Source of the DNA: Reclinomonas americana ATCC 50394
Lineage: Eukaryota; Jakobida; Jakobea; Jakobida
Direction: 5' to 3'
Assembly: GCA_048213135.1 (NCBI GenBank)
Contig: PS015105.1
Location: 113,076-151,583 of the forward strand
Length of the DNA: 38,508 nt
Shown here: positions 8,868 through 19,711 of the stretch, in pieces
Layout of the letters: each line of letters opens with the position of its first letter
Numbering within the stretch: the stretch's first letter is position 1
Translations under genes and position numbers: made by a program
The notes under the pieces: model-generated
Database searches by the model: none
What the model saw: the letters and a program-made list of their open reading frames with translations, nothing else
What the model was told of the DNA's origin: nothing

Positions 8868-11800
8868 ATGAGTGTCATGCATCGCCGTCGCGATCCAGTG
8901 GTGGAACGTTGCGTGTCTGTCTGTGGCGCTCAAGTGAGATCCAGATTTGGACTCGTTCATTGTATGCGTGCGATCAGTGGCCGAGGACGTGCTGGTTCGC
9001 GTATGTGAGTTCTGCACTGCGATGGATCTGCTTCGTGGCGTGCAACTGACATGCAGGTTCGCGCGAGATGGTTGTGGCGTGGCGTGTGTGTGTGCATTGA
9101 GTGATTGATCGCTGCAGGCATTGGCGATCGGCGGTGCTGCGGGTGCGATCGCTTTCCGTGACTGGCAGCGGCAAGAAGATCAAGCTCGATGCACCTGCGT
9201 GTCGATCGTTGGCGAGGTGTTCGCAGCTTGCGTCTCTGCCTGTCTCTTTTCCGCCGTCGCTCATTCGAGGGGAGCAGGTTTTGCCGAGTCACGCATCTGC
9301 GCTTCTCCGGGTGCACGGTACCGCGCGATCTGTTCCAGAGCTTTGCGCTGACGCCGAGCGTGAAAGACGAACCGCTGCCAGTGGAGGAGGAAGCGTATTA
9401 CGACGATGACGAGGAGTATGAGGACGAGGATGTCGTCGGCTCGCCACTGGAGCACCCGGTGCGACGGCATGCGTTGCGATCGGTGGAGTTCAACACGTGC
9501 AAGCTGCCGGCGGCCGACAAGAACAGTCTGAATCGAGCCTTGTCACTCGAGTCGAGTTCCTGCTCGTTTCTGCTGACGGCCATGAGTCGCACGCCGGCCA
9601 TCACGTTTTCCCACGTGCATCTGGGCGTTCGCGAGTTGTCCGCCGTTCTCAGCCATGCAGGTGACACCGTGGACTGAACTGGCATAGTCTCTCGCTCTCT
9701 CAGACGCTGTTCCTCATTCTTTCTCCCTCGCTGTAGTGGTGGGTCGGCGGCTGGTGGCACTCGAGTTGCACAATTGTCGCGGAATCGAGCAGTCGGTGCT
9801 GGTCATTCCTGCATGTGCGTCTCTCACTCCCTTGCGGCTCGACACTGGTCGACGAGCTAACTCGCTCGATCCCTTGTATTCTCTGATGCGTAGCCATGAC
9901 GACCTTGCGACGCCTCTGCTTGACTGTGTCGCAGCCTGTGGTGGTACACGCACCACAGCTGCAGCACCTGGCCGTCGACTCACCACAGCGGGCGAGTCCT
10001 CTGACACTCCAGCTCAGTAAGGCCACTGCGCAGCACCTTGAGTTCTTGAGGTTGGTCGACTCCAGCAGTCTCATCTCTCATGTCTCTCTGTGCTCATTTC
10101 GGAGCATGTGTTCTCGCTTCAGTTTCGCCGGCCACGTGACGGGCTTTGATGTGATTCGAGAAGAGGTTGGAGGGCAGGCAGGAGACGGCGACCATCTTGC
10201 TGTGGATAGACCAGTGTCGCCCCTGAAGAGACTCGGTGAGTGACTGGCATGTCATCTAAGAGTTCTGCATCGTCCTTATCCCATTTGGTAGTCCTCGACC
10301 TGAAGAATGGCAGCACGATCACTCTGTTCCGACTGACTGTGGAGGTGTGTTCGTGTCGGTGGAGCGCCTGGCTACTGATGCTCACGATGATAGATTTGTC
10401 GTGCAGCTTGGCTCAATGCCGCACCTGACGCACCTGACCATATGTGGTGGAACTCTCGACGAGGGCACCGTCGAGCACCTGGTCGAGCGCACGTTGGCGG
10501 GTGGTAATTTGCGCAAGCTCAAGCTCCTTCGTCCCGCTGTGCCGGTTCGCATGTCGATGTGTTGCGCACGAATAGAAATGTCCACGATCCCATGTGCGCG
10601 TGCGCAGGAGAACGCGGGCGTGGCTCCTGCTGTTACCCTGACGGCTGTTCTGAGTGCTGTACCGAGGCTCGAGTCACTGACTCTTGGCGGACTGCGTGTT
10701 CCGGGAGAGATACGGATTCGCTTGCGCCAGCTGCGCAAGCTGCGCGCCTTGTGGTGCTCCATGCGTGAACTTCATCTCGCCACGCCGGCACTCGAACGGT
10801 TTGAGAGCACCTCGTCTCTCGCCTGCGATTTTCTGTCGACTTGCTCACTTCCAGTTTGTCGCACAGGCTGCAAGTGGATGGATCCGACCGACTGGCGTCA
10901 ATCACGGTGGAGGACGATGCGCCTCTGCTGTTGCTTCGCTACGTCGATGTGACCGGCACGCTGATCGATGACGCATGCTTCACTGCCCTTCTCCGCGCGC
11001 CACGGTTTGCAGGGCGTGTCGGGTCTGTTCCCCTTGCAGCTGGTCAGCTTACCGTTTCTCCCTCTCTCTCCGCGGTCAGGTTGCAGCGCGTACGTGCCGC
11101 TCACTGCTCACGGTTGCAGAATGTGCGCGTGCCGGAGACGGCGAGAGAGCTCGGTCTGCTGTCGGTGCAGGAGTCGGCGGGTGTGGAATCGGTAAGCGTT
11201 GCCGGTCGGCCTGATCTCATTCTGTGCACGCATGGTGCGACGGGCATGCGCCGAATCGATGTTCCGCGAGGTATGAGCGCAGCACAACGCTGGGTTCACA
11301 TAACTCGCAAGTTGACGATGCATGTGATCCACACAGGAGGCGTCTCGTCCCTGACACTGACCTCGGTGTATGGCGGGCTGTCACTCGCCAACCTTGTACA
11401 TTTGACGGACCTCTCCCTGGATGGTGCGATCCGATTGGAGGATGCTACGGCCTTGCTCTCTGGACTGCGCTCACCACTTCGCCGTCTGAGCTTGCGTGGC
11501 TGCTCGAGTCTGCGGTCGCTGAGCTTGCACGATGCCGCGGAGGATGGCATCGGACGATGGCAGTGCTTGTCGACACTCTGCCTCACTGGGTCTGTCTGTG
11601 TGTATGTTGATATTCTCTCGCTGCTGCAGTGTTGACCAACTGACTTGGCACATCCAGCTGCCAAAATCTGGAGACACTGACGTTGGCGTGTCCGTTACTG
11701 GAGTTGATCATGGGTCTGGAATCGCTGACACGATTGCACACGACTCACCTGTGGCTGCCGCGGCTCCTCTCGCTGAGCTTGCCACCGTCGTCGGATGCGA

Positions 11801-13426
11801 CTGTTGCGTGCACGTACTTTCATGCACGCACTAGTTGATATTACGTCCTCACTCTCCGTCCGTCGTCGGCAGTCGGTCCTGTCGCTGCATCTGGTGGAGG
11901 GCATGGACGAACGACCCTGGAGACTCGAATCGCTGAGTGTGGCAGGTCGTGCCTCTGCGGATCTCGATCTCCTTTCCGCATTTGTGTGCAATCCACGTGC
12001 CGCCGGTAGCCTTCGCTCCCTGGACATTAGCCAAACGAATGCAACGTGCGTCATCGACTCGTCGCCGCACTCCGTGTCTATCGCAGCTGGCTGATCGTGG
12101 TTTGCGCAGCACTCGCCTTGTCGAAGAAGTGGTACAACAGTGCCGTCTGCTGCAACGACTTGCTGCACGCGAGTGCAAGAGCCTCCGATCGTTGCGTATC
12201 GCCACTTTGCTTTCACTCCCTCCTTCTAGACCTCTGACGTCTGCAAGCGCAGACTACAGCTGTTCTCGGACGGCTTGCAGGAGCTGAATGTGTCTGGATG
12301 TTCCCAACTCGTGGAAGTGAATGTCGGGGGCATGTCATTCCAGCGCCTCCTTGCCAGCGGCTGTGCAGAGCTGGCGCACGTGGAGTTTGGTGTGGAGAAC
12401 CCGTGCAGTGCACCGGATGCCGCTGTCGAGGAGTCGTTCCTGCAGTCGCATCTGCCTCTGGACGATCGTGTGTGTTTGGTGCACACTGTCTCACTGGATG
12501 ACACCTTTGTGCGCGACCACACCGTCCTCAACCTGCTACTGACTTGCCCGAACCTCACGGTACGACACTGCTTCTCTCTCTCTCTCTTTTTCATTCTCCG
12601 TTGCTGATGCACGATGACACAGGATCTGAGTGTGGCCTCGACACTGCACTTGCACGATGTGCTCCTCGGTCAGCTGCCACCACAGTTCCGGCGACTTGAC
12701 GTGTCGTTTGCGTACAATCAGACTCCGTTGACCATGTACGACATGCACGAAGGTGAGCACTCTATGTGTTCCCGGCCGTGGTCTCCAGGAAGCACTCAAA
12801 TCAAAAGGCGCAGGATTGAGAGAGCTCCGCATCAGCGGTCTCAATGTGAGTGGCAGTGAGTTGGTGGCCGTTCTCGAGTGCCTGCCGAACTTGCACACAC
12901 TGTGTGCGTCCATGTGCGAGTCTATCGAGTCGGTGCGATATACCCGTGCCCCACACTGCTGCATTGTCAGTGACTTGCTGATCCTCCTCCCGCTCCTGTT
13001 GCCACGCAGATCGAGGTGGAGGAGGCGCACCACTCGCTTCGTCGACTGGATCTGCAGAGGTGCTCTGCGTTGGAGTACATTAGCATCGAGGCACTGGTGG
13101 CACTGGAGGTGTGTGTAGTCGATCCACTTTTGATGGAAACCAAGTCTCACGCTGCGGAAACACAGCTGCTGGATTTGAGACACTGCAGTGCCTTGTATCA
13201 CCTCGACATTCCACCGACACTTTCGCGCATCCGTGGCATGAAACCGATGCATGGCAGCAAGCCTGAGCAGTTGCGCAGAGTAACGCACTTCAATGTTGAT
13301 TGTGTGCGAGTATTCACACTTGGTACAGAGGTGTGCACATTGGCGGTCACGCTGTCGAGGGTAATCGCGACTTTGATCAGTGGACTCTGTCGCTGTTTGC
13401 CTCTAGGTAATGAATATAGAGATTAA
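8868..13426 (+). CDS. Large F-box / leucine-rich-repeat protein (FBXL-like)
   Basis: F-box proteins with LRRs are substrate receptors of SCF ubiquitin ligases. Exon 1 (8868-8907) and exon 2 (8978-9083) join to give ELAEDVLVRVCEFCTAMDLL followed by QLTCRFARD, a good F-box. Exons 3 (9118-9216) and 4 (9278-9660) begin the repeat region, which contains an acidic insert (EEEAYYDDDEEYEDED, about 9385-9435). From there to about 13330 nearly every open stretch on this strand has irregular LRRs, for example LVALELHNCRGIEQ, LESLTLGGLRVPG, LRRLSLRGCSSLRSLSL, LQELNVSGCSQLVEVNV and LRRLDLQRCSALEYISI. I estimate over 1,000 residues from at least 15 exons. The CxxLxxL-like, cysteine-containing repeats resemble the FBXL type. 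Exon borders after exon 5 are not all fixed. The end is 13426, or 13436 if a final intron is spliced. One long gene is favoured because no start, stop or promoter-like break was seen. Confidence 0.7.
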
Positions 13427-13501
13427 ATACGTATAGTGTCTGTGTGTCGACGGCTGGTCAACAATATGTGTATTCCTAGTAATGATTACAAAGCGCAAAG
13501 C

Positions 13502-16306
13502 CTACGTGTTGATACCGCTCAGCAGCGGCACCGTTTCTTGCGTCTCCACGCGGTCACCAACGGTCTCGGCGAGCGCCCGACCTCGTGTCTCTGGCAGGAA
13601 CAATGCCACGCAGCCGGCCAGGCCGAAGGCAACCGCGTACACTGTCAACGGGAGGGCCACTGCAATGAAAAACGGCACGGTGAGCTGATGGAGGAGCACG
13701 TTGCACGTACAACACGTACCGCCACCGTCGGAGCCGAGAAGGCCCGAACTTATGAATGGTGCAATGATGCCGGCGGTGCGGTTAAAGGTGCTGCACACGC
13801 CGACACCAGTCGTGCGAATCCTGCAGTGCGATGCTGTTAGTGGACGAAGCAGGAGGAGTGAACAGGAGAGGCACGAAACTGCGTCGGATACAGCTCTGGA
13901 ATGACCAAGGCAACACAGTATTGTCAGCAGTCAAGGGACATCGTCTGGAGGGAGGAAGGGAAGAGGGCAACGCACCTGGTGTGATGGTGTACTGCGAGAC
14001 AAACAACACGATCACAAAATGAGCTCAGAAATGGTAATGAGAGACACTCTGTCGTTCACCAACCTGCGCAGCGTAGGCCGCCAGCGAAAAGAATGACATG
14101 AGAATGCTAAAGACGAGCATCTGCGAGAAGAACAGCATGAGTGTCGTGTGGACGTGGGGAAAACTGCGAGAGCGTGTCAACTCACCAGCGTTCCCGAGCT
14201 GGTCAGCACAAACATGTAGATCGCGACTCCACTGATGAGCAGCGACACGGCTTGCGTGTACTTGCGACCAAGCGGAGTCTCGATGAGGTACGTGGCAAGG
14301 AGGATGCCAGGCACACCGCCCAGCTGCATGAAGAATGTGTTGCGGTAGACGTCTTGCTGTGGGATGCCCTTGCGCTCGAAGAAATCCGGCAGGAACACGC
14401 TGAAACCGCCGTAGCCGAGCGAGGTGCAGAACCATATCTGCAAGGGGACGAAAGAAGACCTTCTGTGAGCTGTACGCACACAGGGAGAGGATTAATTCTC
14501 ACCAGCCCGACGACACGCACCAAAATCAAGCAAATGGACTGGAATAGCAGTGGAGGTCGGAACACGTAGGCCAGAGGCGTCCGGAGGAAGCGCTCGCACG
14601 CTGTCCGCTGTGATGCAACAACCAACGCAGGTCTGACCAGCAGCTCTGGTAAGGCGGAGTTCGCGGAGCCGGCAGACGTCGCCACTGTGGGTCCCTGCTT
14701 GGCCTCCACATCGGCCGGCAAAATCAGCTCGAAATCCGACAGCGCCTTCCCGTTGTAGCCGGCCACTCGCTGCAACACTCGCTTCGCGTCGTCGACGCGA
14801 CCTTGAGTGATGAGGAAACGCGGCGACTCGGGCACCACTGCGCGTGGCGGTGTCAGGGCGCTGCAAGAGAAAATCGGCTTCAACAAACACGCGTACCACT
14901 TCGCGCGAAGAAGAAGCAGGCATTGCAGATGGCCAGAATGCCCTGCAGCCATCGCCAGCCCCACACGCCAAAGGGGTCTCGGGGAATGATGATCCATGCG
15001 AGGCCTGTGACAGAATCAGCAAACAGTGGGGAAGAGGAGAAGAGAACGAAGAGAGTGAACGTGAGGGGGAGAGAGAGAGAGAGAGGAGAAGAAGAGGGAA
15101 GAGTGAATGTGAGGGAGAATGCAGCACAGTGGCTCAGCCATGAGAACAACAGGAGAGGAAGCAGTGAGGGGGGGAGGAGAAGAAGAACGAAGAGAGTGAA
15201 TGCAAGTGAGAACGCACACAGTGGCTGACGATACGATGAGAACGGCAGAAAAATAGGAGACGTAAGAATAGATGGGAAAACTGTGCTGGGGGAACGCAGC
15301 ACAGTGGCTCAGCTGACGATGCGATGAGAACAGCAGAAGAAGAGGCAGTTAGGAGGAGGAGAACGGCGAGATTGAATGTGAGGGAGTTAGGAGAAGACAG
15401 CAAGGGCTCTTGCGTGCACTGACCAGCGGTAAAGACGGCGCCGACGGACCAGAAGACGGCAATGAGCGAGAGGTACCAGCGCTGCTTGGTCGGCGTCAGC
15501 TCGGTGAACAGCGCCCCGTCGACGGGTAAGTTGCCGCCAACTCCGGTGCCAGTGAAGAAAAGAAGCACCTGCAGACGGAGAACGGTGGGCGGAGTGCGCG
15601 ATACGAGAGAAGTGGGCGAGTCACTCCACGCACGCAGAGCACAGGCATGTTGGGCGAAAAGGCGGTGGCCAAGCCAAACACCGACGCGACAGCCAGCGTG
15701 ATATTGAATGAGGGCCGTCGACCAATGCGATCACTGCCATCATGTAATGCACGCAATTGGCTGGCAGCAGCACCAATGACCACCCACGCACATGCACACG
15801 CACCTCAGGTAGCCCCACAGCGAGGCACCCACCCACAGGCCGGCGGGGAAACACATCGACGGCCACGCCTTGTTCGCCTCGGAGATGTGCTGCATGCCGC
15901 GCGAGAAATCAGTGAGGACGATGATGACGCCATGCACAGTGGAGCGTGCACGCACCCATTGTTGATCGGGCCCGATGCTCATGAGAATGAAGGAGAGCGA
16001 GGAGAGCCACATGTTGTCGGCCATCCATCCCAATCCTTTTTTGAGGCAAGGGAACCGGTGATTACATTGGGTGAGGGATGGGGAGGAGAGGAGGGAAGGG
16101 AGAGGAGAGGGGAGAAGGAGAGGGGCGTACCGCACACAGCCACGAGCCAGTAGTGGAACTTGCCAAAGCCGATGGCATCGAGGACCTGATCCACGCTGAG
16201 GGGCGAAAGAGAGAGTGAGATGGGAGAGTGAGAGTGAGTGAGCAAGTCTGTGAGTGCGTGGACGAAACGTGACGGGCTTGTCGAGGATCACGTCTCTCTT
16301 TTGCAT
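13502..16306 (-). CDS. Major facilitator superfamily transporter, SVOP/SLC22-like
   Basis: A 12-helix transporter resembling synaptic-vesicle-2-related (SVOP) proteins. Exon 1 (16269-16306) encodes MQKRDVILDKPVT and joins exon 2 (upper end 16195) to read VTVDQVLDAIGFGKFHYWLV, the SVOP-type entry motif. Then follow GLGWMADNMWLSSLSFI, CFPAGLWVGASLWGYL, the MFS loop SDRIGRRPSF, TGTGVGGNLPVDGALF, PFGVWGWRWLQGILAIC, the central-loop start VVPESPRFLITQGRVDDAKR, IWFCTSLGYGGFSVFLPDFF, and the last helices LTVPFFIAVALPLTVYAVAF and LFLPETRGRALAE. The soluble central loop carries an Ala/Ser-rich insertion (about 14680-14740). The protein ends PLLSGINT. One intron (about 15005-15420) is several times longer than the rest and repetitive. 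Substrate unknown; related proteins carry organic ions or carboxylates. Confidence 0.87.
15050..15400. repeat. Degenerate tandem repeat in an MFS-gene intron
   Basis: Three to four imperfect copies of a block of roughly 90 bases containing GAATGTGAGGGAG, CACAGTGGCTCAGC and GATGAGAACRRCAG-like parts are visible near 15054, 15100-15150, 15195-15255 and 15295-15390. The spacing is irregular and purine-rich filler differs between copies. It lies entirely within one intron. Confidence 0.6.
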
Positions 16307-16469
16307 CTCAGTGTGCACGTGAGGAGAAATTCGATCATGTCCTTCAGTTGTCCTGTTCTTTTTTTCTCTTCTGTTGGCCTCTCTGCTGCTCCACTCTCAC
16401 TCCCACTCTTGCTGCTGTTGCAAGCAAAAAAAGAAAAAAGAATGAAATAAAAAACAAAAAAGATAAGTT
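16307..16469. promoter_or_regulatory. Upstream region of the MFS gene
   Basis: Sequence between the tRNA 3' end and the MFS start codon. It contains a pyrimidine-rich block at 16350-16410 and an A-rich block at 16427-16462, which doubles as the tRNA terminator on the minus strand. Confidence 0.35.
16449..16462 (-). terminator. RNA polymerase III terminator of tRNA-Ser
   Basis: On the minus strand, a few bases after the tRNA 3' end, two T runs of at least six follow each other. This is the normal Pol III stop signal. Confidence 0.7.
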
Positions 16470-16550
16470 CGCGCCGGGCATGATTCGAACATGCGCGGGT
16501 TTCCCCAGTTGATTTCGAGTCAACCGCCTTGACCACTCGGCCACCGACGC
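16470..16550 (-). tRNA. tRNA-Ser (anticodon CGA)
   Basis: Folds as a complete type II tRNA on the minus strand: acceptor stem GCGTCGG/CCGGCGC (one G-T pair), D arm GCCGAGTGGTCAAGGC, anticodon stem GTTGA/TCAAC with loop CTCGAAA (anticodon CGA, codon UCG), a 13-nt long variable arm, T arm GCATG-TTCGAAT-CATGC and discriminator G, which is typical of serine. No intron and no encoded CCA. Internal A and B boxes are present within the D and T arms, so it needs no upstream promoter. Confidence 0.96.
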
Positions 16551-16741
16551 CTTTCCATGTACATGGGCTGCCACCAGTGGAAGCTCACCTGCTCCTGGCC
16601 ACCGACATCCTCTCGAACGAAAAACAACAGCAGCAACCAAGGCCTGGCCACTGATGGACCCACCTGCAGCTGCAACTAGTGCTACGCGACCACCGACACC
16701 ATGTCGAAGAGACAACTGCGACTACTAACATGTGAATTCAC
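16551..16741. other. Short intergenic stretch between Rab gene and tRNA
   Basis: About 190 bases with no gene that I can support. It would hold the Rab 3' untranslated region and the tRNA upstream flank. Confidence 0.5.
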
Positions 16742-17915
16742 TCATCTGCTGCAACAACCACCCGAACCACTGTCTCCGCCCGCTGCTGCCTCGCCGCCGC
16801 CGTCAGCACCGCGCAGAACGTTGGCCGAGTTCGTGCGTCGGGCGGCTGTCACAAATCGTCGAACGGTGAGAGAGAGATACCGCAAGACGCAGCACTGTAA
16901 AGTTCCTCCCCTCCGCAACTCCTGCCCGTGGCTATCATGCGTTTCTTGGCCGCTCGTGCCACCGTCAGGAACGCCTCGTCGACACCTTCGCCAGTCAGTG
17001 CACTGCTCTCCGCAAACGAGGTCTGGAACACGCGCGCCAGCTCTTCCCCGCGTGCTCGACTCACTCGCTGCGCCAGCAGCTGTCAGCACGCTGCAGACGG
17101 CACACTGTGCACTTATGACCGTACCCTCTCGCCACCCGGACAGTCCGTCTTGTTGCCGACGAGGATCACGTCGACGCCCTCGACAGCGTTTTCCCGAATG
17201 CTTTGCATCCACATCTTGACGTCTTTTCACATCGATCAGCAACAAACGCCACAACGGTACTCCATCGGCAAATAGCACACACAACTGGAGAACGACTGCT
17301 CGCTGGTCACATCGTACACCAGCAGAATGCCCATGGCTCCTCGAAAGTACGCTGCATCGACAACGACGACGACGACTCAGCTGCGCAAAGACAAAGACAC
17401 AGAAATCGCCTCCCTCACCGTGCGTCACACTGCGGAAGCGCTCCTGGCCTGCGGTGTCCCACACCTGCACCGAGGTGTCCTTGCCATCCTGACGACGATG
17501 GACTATGAGGAACGAAATGACACATGGACAACTGCGCTTATAGCACACACCAGATCCACTATCTTTTGTCGAAAGTCGACACTGCGTGTGCGTGGTGTGT
17601 GTGAGAGAGAGAGGGAGACAGAGAGAGCAAGGGAAACACGGCCGACACGTGCGTGTGAGGCAGCGTGCGCGGATTCCTCTCACTCTCTCATGTTCCACCT
17701 CAGTGACTCACCCGATGGTGCTGACAAACGAGTGTGTAAAGAGGTCCTCGGTGAAGCGCAGGAACAGACACGACTTGCCGACACCTGCTCGTTTGTTGTG
17801 TTCGGTTGTGTGTCGTGAGAAAAAAGACAAGTCGTTCTCACACGCACACACACACACACAGTGAGGACGCAACCACTGTCGCCGATCAGCAGCAGCTTGA
17901 TCAAGTCGACGCCGT
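16742..17915 (-). CDS. Rab-family small GTPase (Rab8/10-like), start in gap
   Basis: A membrane-trafficking GTPase. Exons from the 5' side: 17874-17915 (cut by the gap), 17712-17784, 17551-17581, 17419-17488, 17286-17351, 17125-17222, 16920-17067 and 16742-16845. The joined frame gives LLLIGDSGVGKSCLFLRF (P-loop), STIGVDFRQKIVD (switch I), VWDTAGQERFRSVTHAYFRG (G3 and switch II), LVYDVTSEQSFSNV, VGNKTD (G4) and ESSA (G5). About 210 residues are visible; only the first few are missing. The C-terminus is a Gly/Ala-rich linker ending GGCCSR, a CCXX geranylgeranylation motif. RFR in switch II and the sequence around it are closest to the Rab8/Rab10 exocytic group; the subgroup call is by eye. Confidence 0.92.
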
Positions 17916-18336
17916 NNNNNNNNNNNNNNNNNNNNNNNNNNNNNNNNNNNNNNNNNNNNNNNNNNNNNNNNNNNNNNNNNNNNNNNNNNNNNNNNNNNNN
18001 NNNNNNNNNNNNNNNNNNNNNNNNNNNNNNNNNNNNNNNNNNNNNNNNNNNNNNNNNNNNNNNNNNNNNNNNNNNNNNNNNNNNNNNNNNNNNNNNNNNN
18101 NNNNNNNNNNNNNNNNNNNNNNNNNNNNNNNNNNNNNNNNNNNNNNNNNNNNNNNNNNNNNNNNNNNNNNNNNNNNNNNNNNNNNNNNNNNNNNNNNNNN
18201 NNNNNNNNNNNNNNNNNNNNNNNNNNNNNNNNNNNNNNNNNNNNNNNNNNNNNNNNNNNNNNNNNNNNNNNNNNNNNNNNNNNNNNNNNNNNNNNNNNNN
18301 NNNNNNNNNNNNNNNNNNNNNNNNNNNNNNNNNNNN
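17916..18336. other. Assembly gap 2 (421 N)
   Basis: Unknown bases between the Rab 5' end and a G-rich minisatellite. It should contain the Rab start codon and also, because CCT8 breaks off at 18753, the missing two thirds of that gene. That is too much for 421 bases, so the stated size is not reliable. Confidence 0.99.
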
Positions 18337-18612
18337 GGGGGAAGGGAGAGGGGGGAAGGGAGAGGGGGAAGAAACAGGGGGAAGGAGAAGGGGGGAGGAA
18401 CATGGGGAAGGAGGGGTAAGGGAAGGGGGAAGGAACAGGGGGAAGGAACAGGGGGAAGGAACAGGGGGAAGGAACAGGGGGAAGGAACAGGGGGAAGGAA
18501 CAGGGGGAAGGAACAGGGGGAAGGAACAGGGGGAAGGAACAGGGGGAAGGAACAGGGGGAAGGAACAGGGGGAAGGAACAGGGGGAAGGAACAGGGGGAA
18601 GGAACGGGGGAG
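18337..18612. repeat. Minisatellite with 13-bp unit
   Basis: From about 18430 to 18606 the unit AAGGAACAGGGGG is repeated about 13-14 times almost without change. The flank 18337-18430 is a degraded version (GGGGGAAGGGAGA-like). It directly abuts gap 2, which suggests the repeat caused the assembly break. All purine on the plus strand except the C of each unit. Confidence 0.95.
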
Positions 18613-18752
18613 AAAAGTGCAACCCGATAGAAGGGAGAGGGGATTAAGACTGATGAACAAAAGGGATGCGAATGAGAGGGAGGACACAAACGAGAAAGAC
18701 AAGAAGCGATTGCGAGTGACCACCCCCTCGCTGCACTCTCACTGTCACAAAC

Positions 18753-19711
18753 CTGCACGCAAGCCGCCGCCACCAGTCGTGTCATGTGCTCCTCGTTGCC
18801 GTACAGCTTGGACGACAGCACCGTGCGCAGAGCCAGCGAAGTCTGCGCCTCGTCGTGCGGGTTGTCGAGGCGAGAGGTGACCAGGGCTGTGGATGCGTAC
18901 AAGTCAGGAGACGACGGCGGCGAAGGTGATGGAATGCCGCACGTCGTCCACTCAACTGTCGAGAACCTCGAGTGCCTTGGCGGCCGCGCGCTCGTAGCCC
19001 TCCAGAATCTGGCTCGGGTGCAGACCCATGAGAATGAGGCCCTCGGCCAGTGACAGGAACTCGCCCGCCAGGATCACAGTCAGGTTGGTGCCGTCGCCGA
19101 CCTGCATTCACGAGAGTGAGAAAGAGAGAGATTCCAAGTGCTGTGTGCACCACGCCCGCACCTCCTCCTGCTGCGACTTGGCCGCCAGAGTCACCATCTA
19201 CCACACCAGCACAGGTGAGCACGCCGCGCAGCGCAGCAGGCACCGACAATGAGAGAAAAACACACAGACCTTGGCTGCCGGGTGTACGACCTCCAGCTGC
19301 TCCATAATGGTGGCCGCGTCGTGTGTTACAAACAGCTTCTCCAAGTGGTTGATGACCATCTGCACACACTGCGTGAGACAACACCACACGCACAATAACA
19401 ACCACAGACACAAGTCTCAAGACCTTGTTCATGCCTGGGCGATGCACAAGTCAGCAACACAAACTGCACATCAATAGAGAGAGAGAAAAGAGGCACTCAC
19501 CATTGGGGCCCAACGATGTACGTGTGATAGTGCACAGGTTGCGCACGGCCTCTGCGCAGAGAGCACACGCGTGAGTGAGTGATCCCGAGTGGACAACTCT
19601 AAGAGAAGAGAAACACAAACCAATGTTGCGCAGAACGGCCTCATCGACTCCACTCAAGTGCTTGACACCCTCCTTGAGGAGGCTGCCGAGGGTTCCACTC
19701 ATGAACGACAT
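18753..19711 (-). CDS. CCT8: T-complex chaperonin subunit theta, N-terminal third only
   Basis: CCT theta is one of eight subunits of the cytosolic chaperonin ring that folds actin and tubulin. Exons are 19621-19711, 19501-19551, 19424-19434 (11 nt), 19270-19359, 19162-19197, 18957-19101 and 18753-18886, giving 186 codons in frame. Motifs: LLKEGVKHLSGVDEAVLRNI, TRTSLGPNGMNKMVINHLEK, LFVTHDAATIMEQLEVVHPA, VGDGTNLTVILAGEF (nucleotide-binding GDGT), and SSKLYGNEEHMTRLVAAACV. The order and the words SG-EEAV, MNKMVINHLEK and HPAAK identify theta rather than another subunit. After 18753 a donor GTTTGT opens an intron that runs into the minisatellite and gap 2; about 350 residues of a normal 540-residue subunit are not in the window. 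This is most likely an assembly deficit, not a real truncation. Confidence 0.93.

Noticed and set aside
17680-18902. Long open frames on both strands with PSPCSFPLFLPPV-like or GTGGRNRGKEQGE-like repeats
   Set aside because: They come from the 13-bp minisatellite, which stays open in every frame, and from the N gap. Not proteins.
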